64,000 nucleotides of DNA from Tubulanus polymorphus (GCF_964204645.1 NC_134032.1:3434916-3498915), one strand, 5' to 3'. Shown: positions 10,861-23,248, counted from the first letter of the stretch. A program made the numbers and translations. Notes: generated by a model not told the origin, from the sequence alone.

Positions 10861-12677
10861 AATAGATAGAACTATATAGATTTGTATGCATAAGTAGAAA
10901 TATTAGTAATAATAGAATAGAAATACCGTACTAGTAATAATAATAGAAAATCAGGGACAGTATTTTCTTGTCCGTCGTTTTTAACAAATAGTAAAATTTA
11001 TCCTGCTGTGCAAATCTGATTCGATTGAATGACACGCGGCCAGCAAAGAGCAAAATCAATTCTGATTTGACAGGATGAATTCGCTTTATTAGCAGCAGTT
11101 GATATAGATGTCATCAGCGATCACTTTTCTCGCAAGAATCATAACCTACACCGGGTACTTCCCCATATGAAATCTTAGCATTACAAAACAAAATTCGTCA
11201 AGTAACAGACTGAATGGGAGTCAAGGGTCGGGGATAATACCTCAGTGACGGATCCAGCCTACCGCTACTACCGCTTGAACGGTACTCAAGATTGAAGATA
11301 AGAAGTGTCCTTTTATTTTTGAAGTTCAGGTAGAATAGATTTTAAAATTACAAATGTGAACAGTCGAAAATGGGTAAACTTCTTTTTTTATCAATGATTT
11401 GTCTTTAACATGTCAAAATGTCATATTTAGTGGATGCAGACAAGGATATGATGCCCCAAATTGATTCAGATTGCCTCTCAGAGCCCCAAAATTTTCTATG
11501 ACAAAGGTGCCCTTCCGCAGCTAAGCAGTAATCAAAAACCTTGGATAGGTCCACCCTGTCCCTATACAAATATATTCGACGATGAAAAGTGTTACCTCTG
11601 AATAGCAAACGATGGAAACGGTGACGCAAAACCATCGATGTTGAAAAGCTGAAATATTTGCGGTTCATTCATTTATTCATATTCTATTGCACAAAAAAAA
11701 ATAATTTGCGTCGAGCAAAAAGTACAAATTCGCGAAAATTGCTTTCAACAAGATGGCAGTATAACAATCGATCTAAAAGTGTTTGTTCTTCCTGTAGAAT
11801 TTACAAGTTGGCAGAGTTTTAAATGACTCGGTCCAATTTTAAGGTATAACGTGCGCTGCGCGCATGTCATTGAACAAGGGACAAATTAACAAATAATGGT
11901 ATTGAATCCTTCAAAACAATTTCAACTTCCATAGCGCATGCGCGGACTCGATAGTGATGTCTCGGCAAGGTCTACACCTACAAATAGATACTTTGATTTA
12001 AACAAAATCTCGACCGACCAGTCACTATGTGACGTTGCTTCGGATTTATGATTTCGGAATCTAAAAAAAGATAAGAAAAGTAGACTTTTCTTGTAACAAA
12101 ATAAAAAATTGTCTGTCCTGCTTACAATATGATCTCAAAGCTCACCAGAGCGAGTTCTTAGAAAACTTCCAGTAAACAAGAAAATACTGAATCTCAGTAA
12201 AGTTTTTATAAAGAACATAAAGGAAGAACTAGAAATCAAAAGATTTTTTATGTAACATTGACGTATTTTTACGAGTGTTGACAGAGTCAGTTCCGTATAT
12301 ATCAGTTCGTTTTTTATAGTATAAGTTTATTACTTTAATGAAATTATATACATTACATAATGATTTGCCACCGCGCACGAATGCACATTTTAGGAAAATT
12401 TACAAAAAGAACGAAACCAAAATGCACATGCCGGACATAAACAATAAAGTTACATTATTATACCAAAAAGGGGGCAGGGTGAGTGTGCAAGTTGGCATTT
12501 TCAAAATTAGGAGAAGTCTTTGTAGTTAGACTGAATAAAGGAAGGCCGTAGGCTGAGACTATTACTTTACAAATGGAGCAAATTTGAATGACATGGTTTC
12601 CAGATGAGGCTCTTTGACAGTGCAACTGGGCATATATGAGCTTTTTCTGATCTGAAAAATCTGATCGCAAAAATATC
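10861..12677. other. Host DNA up to the virus cluster, no gene recognised
   Basis: Low-complexity AT-rich stretches (TAGTAATAATAG words near 10,900) and unstructured DNA. A frame at 12,338-12,478 ends at a plausible GTGAGT donor, but nothing supports it as an exon. The base composition drops sharply in GC at the virus terminus at 12,678. Confidence 0.4.
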
Positions 12678-12871
12678 AGTAATAGGGTAATAGTTGTTTC
12701 ATACCAAAGGTCGAGAGGTCGAGAAATTTTCCAAATGTTAAAATAACAATAATTTCTACTTGAATTAGTCGCGCACACTCCTAATTCAAGTAGAAATTAT
12801 TGTTATTTTAACATTTGGAAAATTTATCAACCTCTCAACCTTTGATATGAAACAACTATTACCCTATTACT
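12678..12871. repeat. Palindromic left terminus of outer element
   Basis: A 194-bp fold-back: arms of about 90 bp around a 12-nt loop at 12,769-12,780. The outermost arm reads AGTAATAGGGTAATAG and the innermost CTTGAATTAG. The interior side continues CTTAAAATATTCATATAT, which is shared with the termini at 26,971 and 52,131. The same outer words and the motif AAAGGTCGA recur in all three termini, but the inner sequences differ. It may act as the terminal repeat for replication or integration. Confidence 0.8.
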
Positions 12872-14516
12872 CTTAAAATATTCATATATATGAATAACAT
12901 ATAAATGAATAACTTCTAAAATCAATTTTAATAAAAAATTTGATATTAAAATGGAAGCAAATAAGTACTACTGCCCAACATGTAAGAGAAGTATAGATAA
13001 ATCTCAAAAAGCAAGACACAATAAAACTAGAACACATTTAGAAAATAAATTGAAATTAGAATATAAAGATAATATATTAGAAACTAAATTAGAAGAATTA
13101 AAGAATGAAAAAGAAACATATAAATGTGATACATGTAATCAATCATTCAGTGATAAAAGATATTATAAAGAACATTTGAAATCTCAAAGTCATATTAGAA
13201 ATATGAATAATGATATTATAGGTGAAGATTATTTTGATAAGGATAATGATAAGAAACAAAGCGCAATTAAAAGAATAAAAAATAAATTAAACAATAAAAG
13301 ACCATACATGGAAGATGTAAGAAATTATATTAATTCATTAGATAATAAAAAAGATATAGAAATAACCGAAGCATTCAAAAGTGATATTGGTCCAGCAGCT
13401 ATTGAGTTTAAATTTCATAAAGGTAAAACAATAGAAGAAAATAAAAAAACATTTAGAAAATATGAAAGAAATAATAAAAATAATTACAGACGTAGAATAT
13501 CCTAAAATAAGTATTTCATCAAAAGTTAAATTTATAAAATCTGAAGATAAACCAATATATAATATAAATTCTCATTCACAACATATTATTTCGAAACAAC
13601 ATATATATGATAAATTAAATAAATGTTATAATGAAATAAAAAGTAAAATAGAAGAGAAATATTTTGAAGGATCAGGTTTGATATTTGATGAAATAATATT
13701 TATGACTTTACACGTCTATAACACAAAATATAATAAGGTAACTAAATCGAAACCAATTGATGAAAATAATTTATCATATTATAAAGAACCAGATATTGAA
13801 GCATCGAGTTATATTAAACTACCATTTAAAACTAATGCTGTAATAAATGTACAAAATTTTGATGATAAATGTTTTTTATGGACAATTATAAGTTGCTTAC
13901 ATCCAACAGAAGATATTACTCATAGTTTTAGATTAACGCATTATAAACCATTTAAAAATAATTATAAGATAGATAGTTATCCTGTTAAAATAAAGAATAT
14001 CCCAAAAATAGAAAGAGATAATAATCTAAAATAAATGTATTTGATTTAATCAGGGAAGTGTGATGAGATGGAATACGGACGCTATTGTGCAGCTCTTGTC
14101 GAATGTGCGTTGTAATTGCCCTAAAGCCGATAACGGTTCGTCGGCGAGCGCTTTGTTACGTAACGCGCCGATAAGCGATAACCAGCGAGATCGGGAATCT
14201 CCGTAATAATTCAGTTGTTTCCGAATATCGGTTTTTCATCCCATAATAAACTTATATAAAAATTCCTCTGTAAACTGGTTAAACTCAACACCTGATTTCC
14301 CCTCATCAATTTTAGTCAATCAACTTGTATTCACAATTGTCTTAAATTTAAGTGCCCCCTAGTTTGTCTCTTAACTGCTTCCCTTTAATCTGTTTTAGCG
14401 TGTAACTGTTTCTACGTTAATTTTCCTTTAGTTAGTATCATCTCTGATTACTTGAATTAGTCTCTTTGTCTCTGGATTGTATATATCTCTCATAATTTCT
14501 GTAGTATTCATTATTT

Positions 14517-14640
14517 CTGAAGATGACTATTAGGACATAGACGAAACGTTGAATGAACTACTAACATTTTTGGACTTTTTCGTTATCATTGTGGGATTAT
14601 CTCTACATCGCTTCAGACGGATATAGTGTTTTATCAATCG
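14517..14640 (+). mobile_element. Penelope-like end inside the transposon
   Basis: CTGAAGA at 14,517 and GAAAC at 14,543-14,547 give a weaker hammerhead-type core with N = A and an imperfect stem II. It is followed by TTATCATTGTGGGATTATC and a CGGATATAGTGTTTTATC word that parallel the repeat at 2,684-2,830. The shared words make the family link fairly firm; ribozyme activity is doubtful. Confidence 0.4.
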
Positions 14641-14668
14641 TGATATCGGTTCTTTCCGCTGTATTAAA

Positions 14669-15136
14669 ATGGCAACGGTTGTCGACGAAATTATAAATGA
14701 TGACGATTTTGACGATCTATTCTTTGATAGTGACGAATTGGTTCAGATCGATACGGAAATATTACGGGAATCCTCTGGATCAGGATCAACTAATTCGGCC
14801 GATTCTAGTGAGTGTTATTCCTTTTGAATCAATGAAATATCGGAATAGTTTCCACCTACTTGCAGGCACTTTATTCTTTCCTTTTCTTTTTCATATAGGT
14901 ACTTCTCAGGCTCAGCTGACCAGAGACTGCGATCTGAACACGAGAAAACACATACAGGTATTTTTTACATTTATTTTTATAATCAATACAATCCTTTTAG
15001 GTTATAAAATAATAAACGAATACAGAAAATAATATATAAACATAATATAAAAAATCCAGATAAGTACATGTTAAAATAATAATCATTATTATTATTTTCG
15101 CAGGAACGCTATATATTTGGAAAAGGCTATGACTGA
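14669..15136 (+). CDS. Small spliced acidic-protein gene within the transposon
   Basis: Three exons with GT/AG borders keep one frame: 14,669-14,807, 14,899-14,957 and 15,104-15,136, ending at TGA. The predicted product is about 75 residues. Its first 30 are strongly acidic (runs such as NDDDFDDLFFDSDEL), followed by a serine-rich part. I recognise no family. The third exon has another open frame that runs to 15,279, so the exact splice pattern is uncertain. It may be an N-terminal fragment of a transposon-encoded or captured gene. Confidence 0.35.
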
Positions 15137-15261
15137 AGTGATTAACCATCGAGTATTTAAATTCAGTTCAAATGGAATGGCAGCAGTACATTATGGAAAA
15201 TCGATCGATACAATTTTGACTACAAATACGTCGCCGTCCAGACTTGGAATTAACCAGTGGT

Positions 15262-15506
15262 TTACATGTCCATTGTTTTAATTTGATAGTCACAGGGACA
15301 GTTTTTTTTAACGTTTTTGTTCTTACGCCATTTTTGTAATTTGACACGACACATATTACAGATATATCTCGGGTACTGTTCATTATCATCATCAAAATCA
15401 ATGTTGAACAACTCCTTCACATGGCTTTTGAAATTATTTTTATCGATAGGACGACGATCCGGAGGTTTCGCATTTTTCCACACAGATCCAACACAAAGAT
15501 CCATGA
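15262..15506 (-). CDS. Zinc-binding exon, RAG1-N-terminus-like motif, within the transposon
   Basis: A minus-strand exon with acceptor TTTTTAG at its 5' side and a stop at 15,262. It encodes about 80 residues including RRPIDKNNF, FNIDFDDDNEQYPRYICNMC and a basic KLQKWRKNKNVKK tail. The pattern of a short helix, IDxxxD, P-xx-IC-xx-C and K/R-rich end resembles zinc-binding segments of RAG1-like and some transposon proteins. That resemblance is from memory of the motif and is weak. Upstream exons are not identified. Confidence 0.35.
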
Positions 15507-18500
15507 CTAAAAACAAGAAAAGGTTAATTAAATGAGATTGCTGATGCTATTTAGGCAACTTGGATTATATGGGAGACAATAATTTGTAGGCCTAATGTAA
15601 GCGTTATTAAGTAACATTATTATGTAGTAAATACACATTTTAAATATCATACTTCGTGTATATGTTTGTGTCGTAACATAGCAACATGACGTCAGAAACG
15701 AAAGCTGCGCGAGTCTGGGCCGAAATATTTGACATCTTCAAGGCCCAAATAACGCTAAACCCGGAATCGGAACGAACTGGCAAAAACATATGTTTAACAC
15801 ATAAAAACAGACTTTAATCACAATATAAATACTTAATGTTCCGATACCGGGTTTCGGAGATATAGAAGAATAAAAATACATACCTTTTTGGACAAATTTT
15901 ACGAGAAATTGTTGAATTTCAACCGATTTTCTAAAGAAAAATATGTGTATACACAGCCACTTCCACGTTGTTCAATTAACTGCAGTGCGCATGCGTTGTA
16001 TCGATCGCAGAACATTTATCGGGCTAAAACTATTGCGGGTTGTTCTGCGACCGAATCAAAGTTGATGTTGACTGGCGTTCAGCTGGTAACACACACTCGA
16101 TAAGCGTAGCTTACTGCTGTTGCGGTAACCTTTGATGTACGGGCTGAATTGAATAGCCTACATCCGGCAATTAAAAGCGTCCGTATTCCATCTCATCACA
16201 CTTCCCTGATTTAATCAAATTACCCAATACAAAAGGAAATAATATTAAACATTATACATTAGAACCTTTATACCTATCAAAAGATTATGATTCAAATAAT
16301 GTTATAGATATACTATATTATGAAAATCATTATATGTGGATACAACAAATCGATTTATTTTTCAAATCAGAAAATGATTTTGATAATAAAATATATCTAT
16401 GTAGAAAATGTTTACATAAATTTAGAACTAAAAGTGCATTATTAAATCATAAACAACTATGTGCTAATCATGATTATTGTAAATTAGTTTTACCAAATGA
16501 AAAAGATAAAATATTAGAATTCAAAAATATGATTACAAAAATAAAGTGCCATTTGTAATATATGGTGATTTTGAATCATTAAATAAAGAATTAACAGATA
16601 AAGATAGAAAAGAAATATATTATAAAAGAAAGAAATTAAATTCTAATGAAAGTGATTATTCAGAAGAACCACCAAAAACAAATACTATTAAAAAGATTCA
16701 TCAATCAGCTGCAGCTTTCGGGTTATATATTAAATCTAATTATCCAGAACAAATTAAAAGTGAATATTATAATTATAGAAATGAAAATGTTATCAATCAT
16801 TTTTGTGACTTATTAATTGAATATGAAATAAAATTTAGTAAATTATTGAATACAAATATAGAAATTATAATGACAGAAGAAGATAAAGAAGAATTTGAGT
16901 TTGCAGATAAATGTTATTATTGTAATCAAATATTCTATTCATATGATAAAAAAGTAAGAGATCATGATCATTTGAACGGAAAGTTTAGAGGTGCGGCGCA
17001 TGAGAATTGTAACTTACAAGCTAAGAAAATCAATTTTGTTCCAGTAATATTTCATAATTTATCAGGATATGACGCACATTTTTTTATCAAACAGCTATGT
17101 CATAAAATAGAAGAAATCAATAATGAAATAGAAAGATTAAATTCAAATAGATTAAAAGATGACAAAGTATCAACTTAAAAATTTAAAATGCTAGCTAAAA
17201 CATCCGAGAATTATATATCTTTCCAATTTGGATGTCTAAGATTTATAGATTCATATAGATTTTTAAATAGTTCATTAGATAATTTATCAAAATCATTAGT
17301 TGATGATGAATTACAAATATTAAAACAACACTATCCAAATAATGATGATTTCCAATTAATGAGATATAAAGGAGCGATTCCATATTCTTTCTATAAAAAT
17401 CATAATGATTTTAATATAACTGAATTATTAAAAGAACAATTCTATGATGAATTAAAAAACGAATATGTTAAAGATGAAGTCTATAATAGAACATTGAATA
17501 TTTGGAATCATTTTGGAATGAAAAATCATGGACAATTAGTAGATTTATATCTAAAATCAGATGTATTATTATTAACTGATATATTTGAAAGGTTTAGAGA
17601 TGTAAACCTAAAATATTTTAATATTGATCCATGTCATTGTTATTCTAGCCCAGGATTAACTTGGGATTGTGGTTTAAAATTTACAGATATAAAAATGGAT
17701 TTGTTAACAAATATAGATCAATTATTATTATTTGAAAAATCTATAAGAGGAGGTGTTTCAGGTGTATTAGGTGATAGATATTTCAATGTAAATGATAACC
17801 CCGGATATAAGTTATTATACATAGATGCAAATAATTTGTTGGGCAATGAAAAAATAATGGTTGGGCAATGATGGAACCACAACCTTATGGAGTATTTGAA
17901 TTAACTGAAGTTTTACAGAATGAAAATAATGATAAATTTGATTGGAAGAAAAGAATTCTAGATATTGCAGATGATTCAGATACTGGTTACTTTTTTGTTG
18001 TAGATTTAGAATATCCTGAACATATAAAATTCAAATCTAGAAATCTAGCATATTGTCCCGAACATAAAACTGTTAAACATGAAGAACTATCAAATTACCA
18101 GAAAGGAATTAAACCTGCTAATCATATTCATACAGAAAAGTTAATGGTAACTCAAGAAGATAAATATAATTATGTAGTACATTATAGAATGTTAAAGTTT
18201 TATCTAAATCAAGGAATGATTCTAAAAAAAGTACATAGATATATTTCATTTAACCAATCTAAGTGGTTAGAAAAATATATAGATTTTAACACCAAACAGA
18301 GAACTAAAGCTAAAACTGATTTCGAGAAAGATTTCTTCAAACTAATGAATAATGCATTCTATGGTAAGACTTGTGAAAATATTAGAAATAGAAATGATAT
18401 TGAGTTAGTCAGTAATGGTAAAAGAATTAGACATTTACAATCATATCCTAAGTTTTTATGTAACAGAATATTTGATGAAAATTTAGCAGCAGTTAAAATG

Positions 18501-19204
18501 AAAAGAACATCAATGAAATTTAACAAACCGATTTATGTTGGAGCTTCAGTTTTAGAAATATCAAAATTACTAATGTATGAATTTTATTACAATGTATTAC
18601 AACCACATTTTGGAGAAAAACATATAGAAATATTATATTTTGATACAGATTCTTACATATTAAAATTAAAAACTGATAACATAACTGATGATTTAAAAAC
18701 ATTAAAACATCATTTTGATTTCAGTAACTATCCTAAAAATCATGAATTGTTTACCAATGATAATAAAAAAGTTCCTGGAAAGTTTAAGGATGAATTAGGT
18801 GGTGAAGAAATGATAGAGTTCATTGGTATTAGATCTAAAATGTATAGTTATAAAACTAAAACTCATGAAGCTAAAAAGTTAAAAGGAATTAACAAAAGCG
18901 TTGTTGAAAAGAATATTCATTTTAAAGATTACATCAATTGTATATTCAATGAAGAAGTTAGAAAACATAAGATGAAATGTTTAAGATCTGAAGATCATGA
19001 AATGTTTATTGAAGAGATAGAGAAGATAAGTCTAAACCCATTTGATGATAAAAGATATATTTTAGATGATGGAATTCATACCGTTGCTTATGGTTGCAAT
19101 TTAGATGAATACTTAAAATTTAAAAGAGAAGAAACAAAAGAGAACGAGATAATGAAAAGAATTCTAACGTGTTAATCAAATTTTAATAAAAATATGTTAT
19201 TAAA

Positions 19205-19574
19205 ATGGAGAGTAAACAAGCGCACAGTGAGAACAACAAATCATTTCTAGATAGAATAAAAGATACTACAAATGTAAAATCTGTAGATTATAAATTCAAA
19301 AAGTTAAGAAGAATTAACAATCCATAAGAAATATCTAATTACAAATATTGATACAGTTACTAATAACTATGGAGATAATAACTATGGAGATAAATTAGTT
19401 ATACACTTAGAATATGAAGGATTAAAAGGAAATACATATAAATTCAGAACATATTTACCGGATAGATTTCATAGATTATCAAGTGAAGATTTAGAAGAAT
19501 TATGTCCTGGAGATTTCTATTTCGTATACAAAGGTAAGAATGAAAAAGGTCACCATGAAATAGATTTCGAATGA
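19205..19574 (+). pseudogene. OB-fold-like small protein, frameshifted copy
   Basis: Homolog of the intact 113-residue gene at 31,111-31,452. The frame breaks near 19,308, where the sequence AAGTTAAGAAGAATTAAC differs in length from the intact copy. There is also a short internal duplication (AATAACTATGGAGAT, twice) near 19,365-19,390. It starts 30 bp after the polymerase stop, as in the inner element. Confidence 0.8.
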
Positions 19575-19591
19575 GAAAATATGTAAAATAA

Positions 19592-20346
19592 ATGGTAGAA
19601 TTAAAAGAATACAGAATATTTGTAGATTCTAGAAAACTTACAAATTATAAATCTCATAATTTACTAGTACAATTAGATAGAGAATTCAAGAATTGTGTAG
19701 ATTTAAAATTAGTTAATATGAGTTTATGTAATTCTTTTTATAATATATCGAATAAAACTATTGAACATAATACTTTTTTAATTCATATTAGAAATATAAA
19801 TAAATGGTTTAATCTATTTCTAAGACCAGGATTATATAATTTAGAAACATTAGCTCAAGAAATTAATCGTAGAGCACGGTTGAAAATTAGAAAAGATGAT
19901 AAATTTTTAATAAGATTTATAAAAAGTGATAGCTCAAATAAAATTAATAAAAAGGTATTTGATGAAAGTCAACATGCATTTATGGTAAAAAAACCTATAG
20001 CTAAACTGTTAGGAATTGTACCAGATACTGTTACAGGAAACGTAGAAGGCATTTCAAATATAATGCCTTTTACACACTTATTTATTGCAATTTAATCGAT
20101 CCTACAAAAACATTCGAAGCAACTAAAGATACAACATGTAATTCTAGTATATTAAATATTTTACCGCTGAAAAATGTTAAACAATTTGGAACGCAAATAA
20201 ATTATAATTTAACAGAATGTGATTTCAAACCTTGTATTCCTCAATTTAATAATTTTAAATTAGAAATAAGAAATCATAATGGTTATTTAATTGATTTGAA
20301 TAACTTTCCTGTAATTTATGAATTAGTTATAAGATGTAAAGAGTAA
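19592..20346 (+). pseudogene. Penton/minor-capsid-like protein, frameshifted copy
   Basis: Equivalent to the intact 251-residue gene at 31,470-32,225. The open frame from ATG 19,592 stops at 20,093 after a small deletion near 20,078. The remaining third of the homology continues to TAA at 20,344-20,346 in another frame. The start lies in the usual ATAAATG context. Confidence 0.8.
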
Positions 20347-20362
20347 TTTTTCACCTATATAA

Positions 20363-20720
20363 ATGAATATAACTGTTGGACCGAGTATATGTTTTGGGTT
20401 TGATTTTAAACGTGAGAAAGAAATGAAATTTAACATTAATGATGTAATTACACATATTAAAAATATTGCATTTTCTAATGAAACAACATTTGAGTATGAA
20501 ACAACAATAGATAAAGAAACTTTAAATGTAGAAAAGATTACTAATTTAATTAGAGAATCTTTAAGATTTTATGAATTAGATGAAGATTTTATCATCGATG
20601 ATATTTAAAAAAATAATAATTGAAATATATAAAAATGAAACTAGTAATAAAATAAATGTTGAATTAATCATAAATAAGTTAACTAAATATGTTGATGATA
20701 GTAATTTTTTTGATAAATAA
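20363..20720 (+). pseudogene. Unknown 117-residue protein, frameshifted copy
   Basis: The start and first 80 residues match the intact gene at 32,242-32,595 almost exactly. A few extra bases in the A-rich run near 20,607 cause an early stop at 20,608. Homology continues to 20,720, ending at the ATAAATG of the next gene. The product is acidic and lysine/isoleucine-rich. Function unknown. Confidence 0.75.
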
Positions 20721-20942
20721 ATGAGTGATAATAAGTGGATAATAACTGGATTATATAATGGAGCATTACTATCAGTTGGAACTGTTGGTTATTCAATGGT
20801 ATTAAAAAAAGTATTCAAAATGGGAAGTGTTAATGTTGATAGATTTGATATAAATGATATTTTAAAATTAACGTTAGCAGTTACTTTATCTAATTTAACT
20901 ATTGATTATTTGGAAAAACAGAAATATATTCCTCCTATATAA
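20721..20942 (+). CDS. Small membrane protein, 73 residues, conserved
   Basis: A hydrophobic segment at about residues 7-27 and a second mildly hydrophobic one at about 46-62. The motif GYSMVLKKVFKMGS recalls small proteins next to capsid genes in polinton-like elements of cnidarians, by memory and without a function. The product is identical in all 73 residues to that of 32,596-32,817, although the two DNA copies differ at several third positions. The start abuts the previous gene at GATAAATAAATG. Confidence 0.8.
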   Translation: MSDNKWIITGLYNGALLSVGTVGYSMVLKKVFKMGSVNVDRFDINDILKLTLAVTLSNLTIDYLEKQKYIPPI

Positions 20943-20966
20943 ATGCGTAATTTTTTTATATAATAA

Positions 20967-21389
20967 ATGGCTTCTGCAATTATAACTATTATAGGATCGG
21001 CAATTGTTAACGCTTTAGCTTTTACAGGTGGAGGATATTTATTTAAACATATTGATAAAAATAGTTCATTAGGAGAACAAAGAAGACATAACTTAGCGTT
21101 AGAGAAATACAATAAAGCTGCAGAAGAATATAGAGAAAAGAGACAAAACTATATGGATTACATCAATAAAGAATTATATGATCAGAAGATCTCACATAGA
21201 GATTTTCAATCAGTTGATGATGCAATGAGTTTATATAACGCGGTAACCAATAAAGAAAAATTACATCTATACAAACCTAAATTATCAGATTATTATACCC
21301 CAAGTAAAGAACAACAGAAATATGAAATAATTTGGATTTTAGGCGGAACTGTTATTGTTATATTTGTAGCGTATAAATTTACTAATTAG
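20967..21389 (+). CDS. Membrane-anchored coiled-coil virion protein candidate, 140 residues
   Basis: A hydrophobic N-terminal segment (residues 3-24, AIITIIGSAIVNALAFTGGG) is followed by a charged helical middle (about 36-75, LGEQRRHNLALEKYNKAAEE) and a C-terminal membrane segment (about 121-137). Similar proteins with an N-terminal NALAFTG-type segment occur near capsid genes of polinton-like elements; their role is unknown. It differs from the inner-element copy by one residue (Ala2 versus Thr2). Intact. Confidence 0.8.
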   Translation: MASAIITIIGSAIVNALAFTGGGYLFKHIDKNSSLGEQRRHNLALEKYNKAAEEYREKRQNYMDYINKELYDQKISHRDFQSVDDAMSLYNAVTNKEKLHLYKPKLSDYYTPSKEQQKYEIIWILGGTVIVIFVAYKFTN

Positions 21390-21408
21390 TAATTTTTTTT
21401 CTAAATAA

Positions 21409-21816
21409 ATGGAAGATAAAGTTGATAGTATTGATATTATTCCTCATGATATAAATAAAACTAAATTAAAAACATATTTAGAAAAACAAATATTAGAATT
21501 TGAAAGTGACTTAAAGATAAAAAAGAAAAAATATTTAAAAAGTAAAATTATATATTATTTGATTATTAGTGGTTCGGTTACAATTAGTTCTGTAATAACA
21601 TTTCTAGCAATATTCAGTCCATTAACACCTTTAGCTATATCAATTGGTGTGTTAGGATTAAGTTCAAGTGTTTTAACCGATATAAGTTCAAAATTAAATA
21701 TAAAAAGTAATAAAGAAAAAATGAAAACTAATATAAAAGAAATTAATAAATTAAAGAATACACTAGATTATATAATAAGTTTAAATGGCCATATAACAGT
21801 TGAAGAACAAGATTAA
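21409..21816 (+). pseudogene. Two-helix membrane protein, truncated by a stop
   Basis: The intact inner copy is 144 residues (33,284-33,718). Here a single A-to-T change makes TAA at 21,814-21,816, giving 135 residues, and the old stop region beyond is also altered. A basic N-terminal half is followed by a long hydrophobic stretch (about residues 46-82, IIYYLIISGSVTISSVITF onward) and a lysine-rich amphipathic tail. Possibly still functional if translated. Function unknown. Confidence 0.7.
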
Positions 21817-21859
21817 TTATTAAAAGAATTAATAAATTATCAATTTTTTATTTATATAA

Positions 21860-23248
21860 ATGGTAGATAGTTTTCCAAAAGCTTTCCAATATAATAAATC
21901 AATTAAATATAATATTCCAGCAATAGATTTTAATAAAGATATTACATATAGAAATGAAGTTTTAGAATCATTAACTAATTTAGAAATTTATGTTACTGAA
22001 ACTAATAATTTTAATGCAAAGATGGAAAATATATTTCATGTATATTTAATTAATTTAAAAAAATTGAAAGATGAAAAACAATGGTTATTAAAATCTAATA
22101 TGAAGTATTGGCAGAATCAATTAAATTTTGCTGTTTATTGTTCAACAACAGGATGTGGAATTAGTTGGAATGATCATTTGAATAATTCTAAATATAAATT
22201 AATTCAAAGTTTATTTAGATTTCATACATACTTTCAAATAAGAATAATATTAAATGAATTAGAGTGCGCTTTACCAGGATCAAGATATTTTAAAGAATTA
22301 GATAATAATATTAATTTATCTAAGTTTTATAAAATTTGCAATGAATTTAATATAGATATAAATAATTCTGATTTTAGAACAAAAATTGGAACAATAAGAT
22401 CACTTCCTTGCCCTAAAAAGATTGCAGAATATTGTGCACTTCCCATACCATCTAATAGCTTTTATAATATCTATAATAATAAATTAGGTTATGGTAAAAT
22501 AGAAACTAAGGATTTAGAAACATTAAATTTCAATAAATTGCCGAAATTTTATGATCATTTAAAACAAGAAAACAATAATGGTTGGGTTTATTTTATTTTA
22601 GAAAACAGTGAAGGTTTTATTAAATCAGGTATAGAAAGAATAAATCAATCTATTAGAACTTATTTGATATGTATTTTAGGTGCGCAAGTTGAAAGAAGAT
22701 CACCGATAATTGGAAATTTTAATACATCATTCGATACACAAAAACAATTTAAAGTTTTATTTGAAGATTCAATTCATAATGATAAAAATAGATCGATTCC
22801 AGAAAACATTATTAGATATCAAAATTATTTAGATAAATCACATATTAGATTAAATTATTGTATAGGCCCTAATCTATTAATTATTTCTAATGATTTAGTA
22901 TTGAAGATGGGAAATATAATTGGTTATAATAATCTAATTAAAACTGCAACAATAAATAATTCATTTGGGTTAAATGATATAAATAAAAAGATTATTACTG
23001 CTCCAAAATTAATGGAAGGTGAAAAAAATAAAAAACACATTCAATCAACTGAAACTAAAACTAAGAATATTAAATTAAATAGTGATTCTAAAATAAAAGA
23101 TTAAAATACATCAGAAAATATTAAAACCGATAAAATTCAACATGATATAATTAAACTAAATGCTGATAATAAATCCCATGAAAATACTAAATTAGCTATA
23201 TCTTGTATAGGAATTGTAATCGGAGGAAAATTATATTTTAAATTTTAA
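21860..23248 (+). pseudogene. Large structural-type protein (435-residue class), truncated by a stop
   Basis: The open frame runs 21,860-23,104 (414 residues) and then a nonsense codon removes the C-terminal tail with its membrane segment, which is still readable to 23,248. It contains the motif NQLNFAVYC followed by TTGCGISWNDHL, which I recall from polinton-like elements of corals and hydra. Residues around 170-235 are wholly unlike the inner copy, whereas the flanks are nearly identical (see findings). Function unknown; its place among capsid genes suggests a virion protein. Confidence 0.75.

Larger units (their letters stand above)
14053..16206. mobile_element. 2.15-kb DNA transposon inserted in polymerase gene
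   Basis: It is bounded by perfect 31-bp terminal inverted repeats (start GGGAAGTGTGATGAGATGGA) at 14,053-14,083 and 16,176-16,206. It is flanked by TGATTTAATCA at 14,042-14,052 and 16,207-16,217. That is an 11-bp target duplication if the ends are GGG. Because the target is partly palindromic, a CAGGG end with a 7-8-bp duplication is also possible. The intact polymerase copy shows the empty site. GC content and splice-containing genes inside are host-like. No transposase was recognised, so the superfamily is open. Confidence 0.85.
12951..19175 (+). pseudogene. Protein-primed family B DNA polymerase (polinton type), disrupted
   Basis: This is the outer element's replicative polymerase, homologous throughout to the intact gene at 27,054-31,082. 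N-terminal C2H2-like fingers, exonuclease motifs (YGDFES, HNLSGYDAH, SDVLLLTD), the DHDH zinc segment and polymerase motifs (DANNL, NNAFYGKT, DTDSY) remain. Breaks: a one-base gain in an A-run near 13,447; the transposon at 14,053-16,206; a one-base loss in an A-run near 16,526; an in-frame stop at 17,176; and a small duplication-like insertion near 17,845 inside motif A. It starts at ATG 12,951 after TTAAA, as in the intact copy. It cannot make a working enzyme. Confidence 0.9.

Noticed and set aside
12338-12478. Short ORF ending at a GTGAGT donor
   Set aside because: One possible donor is not enough; there are no partner exons and no recognisable family.
21860-23104. Capsid-maturation cysteine protease among the unknown structural genes
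   Set aside because: No His...Asp/Glu...Gln...Cys arrangement of adenain/Ulp1 type could be recognised; the TTGCG cysteine lacks a convincing partner.
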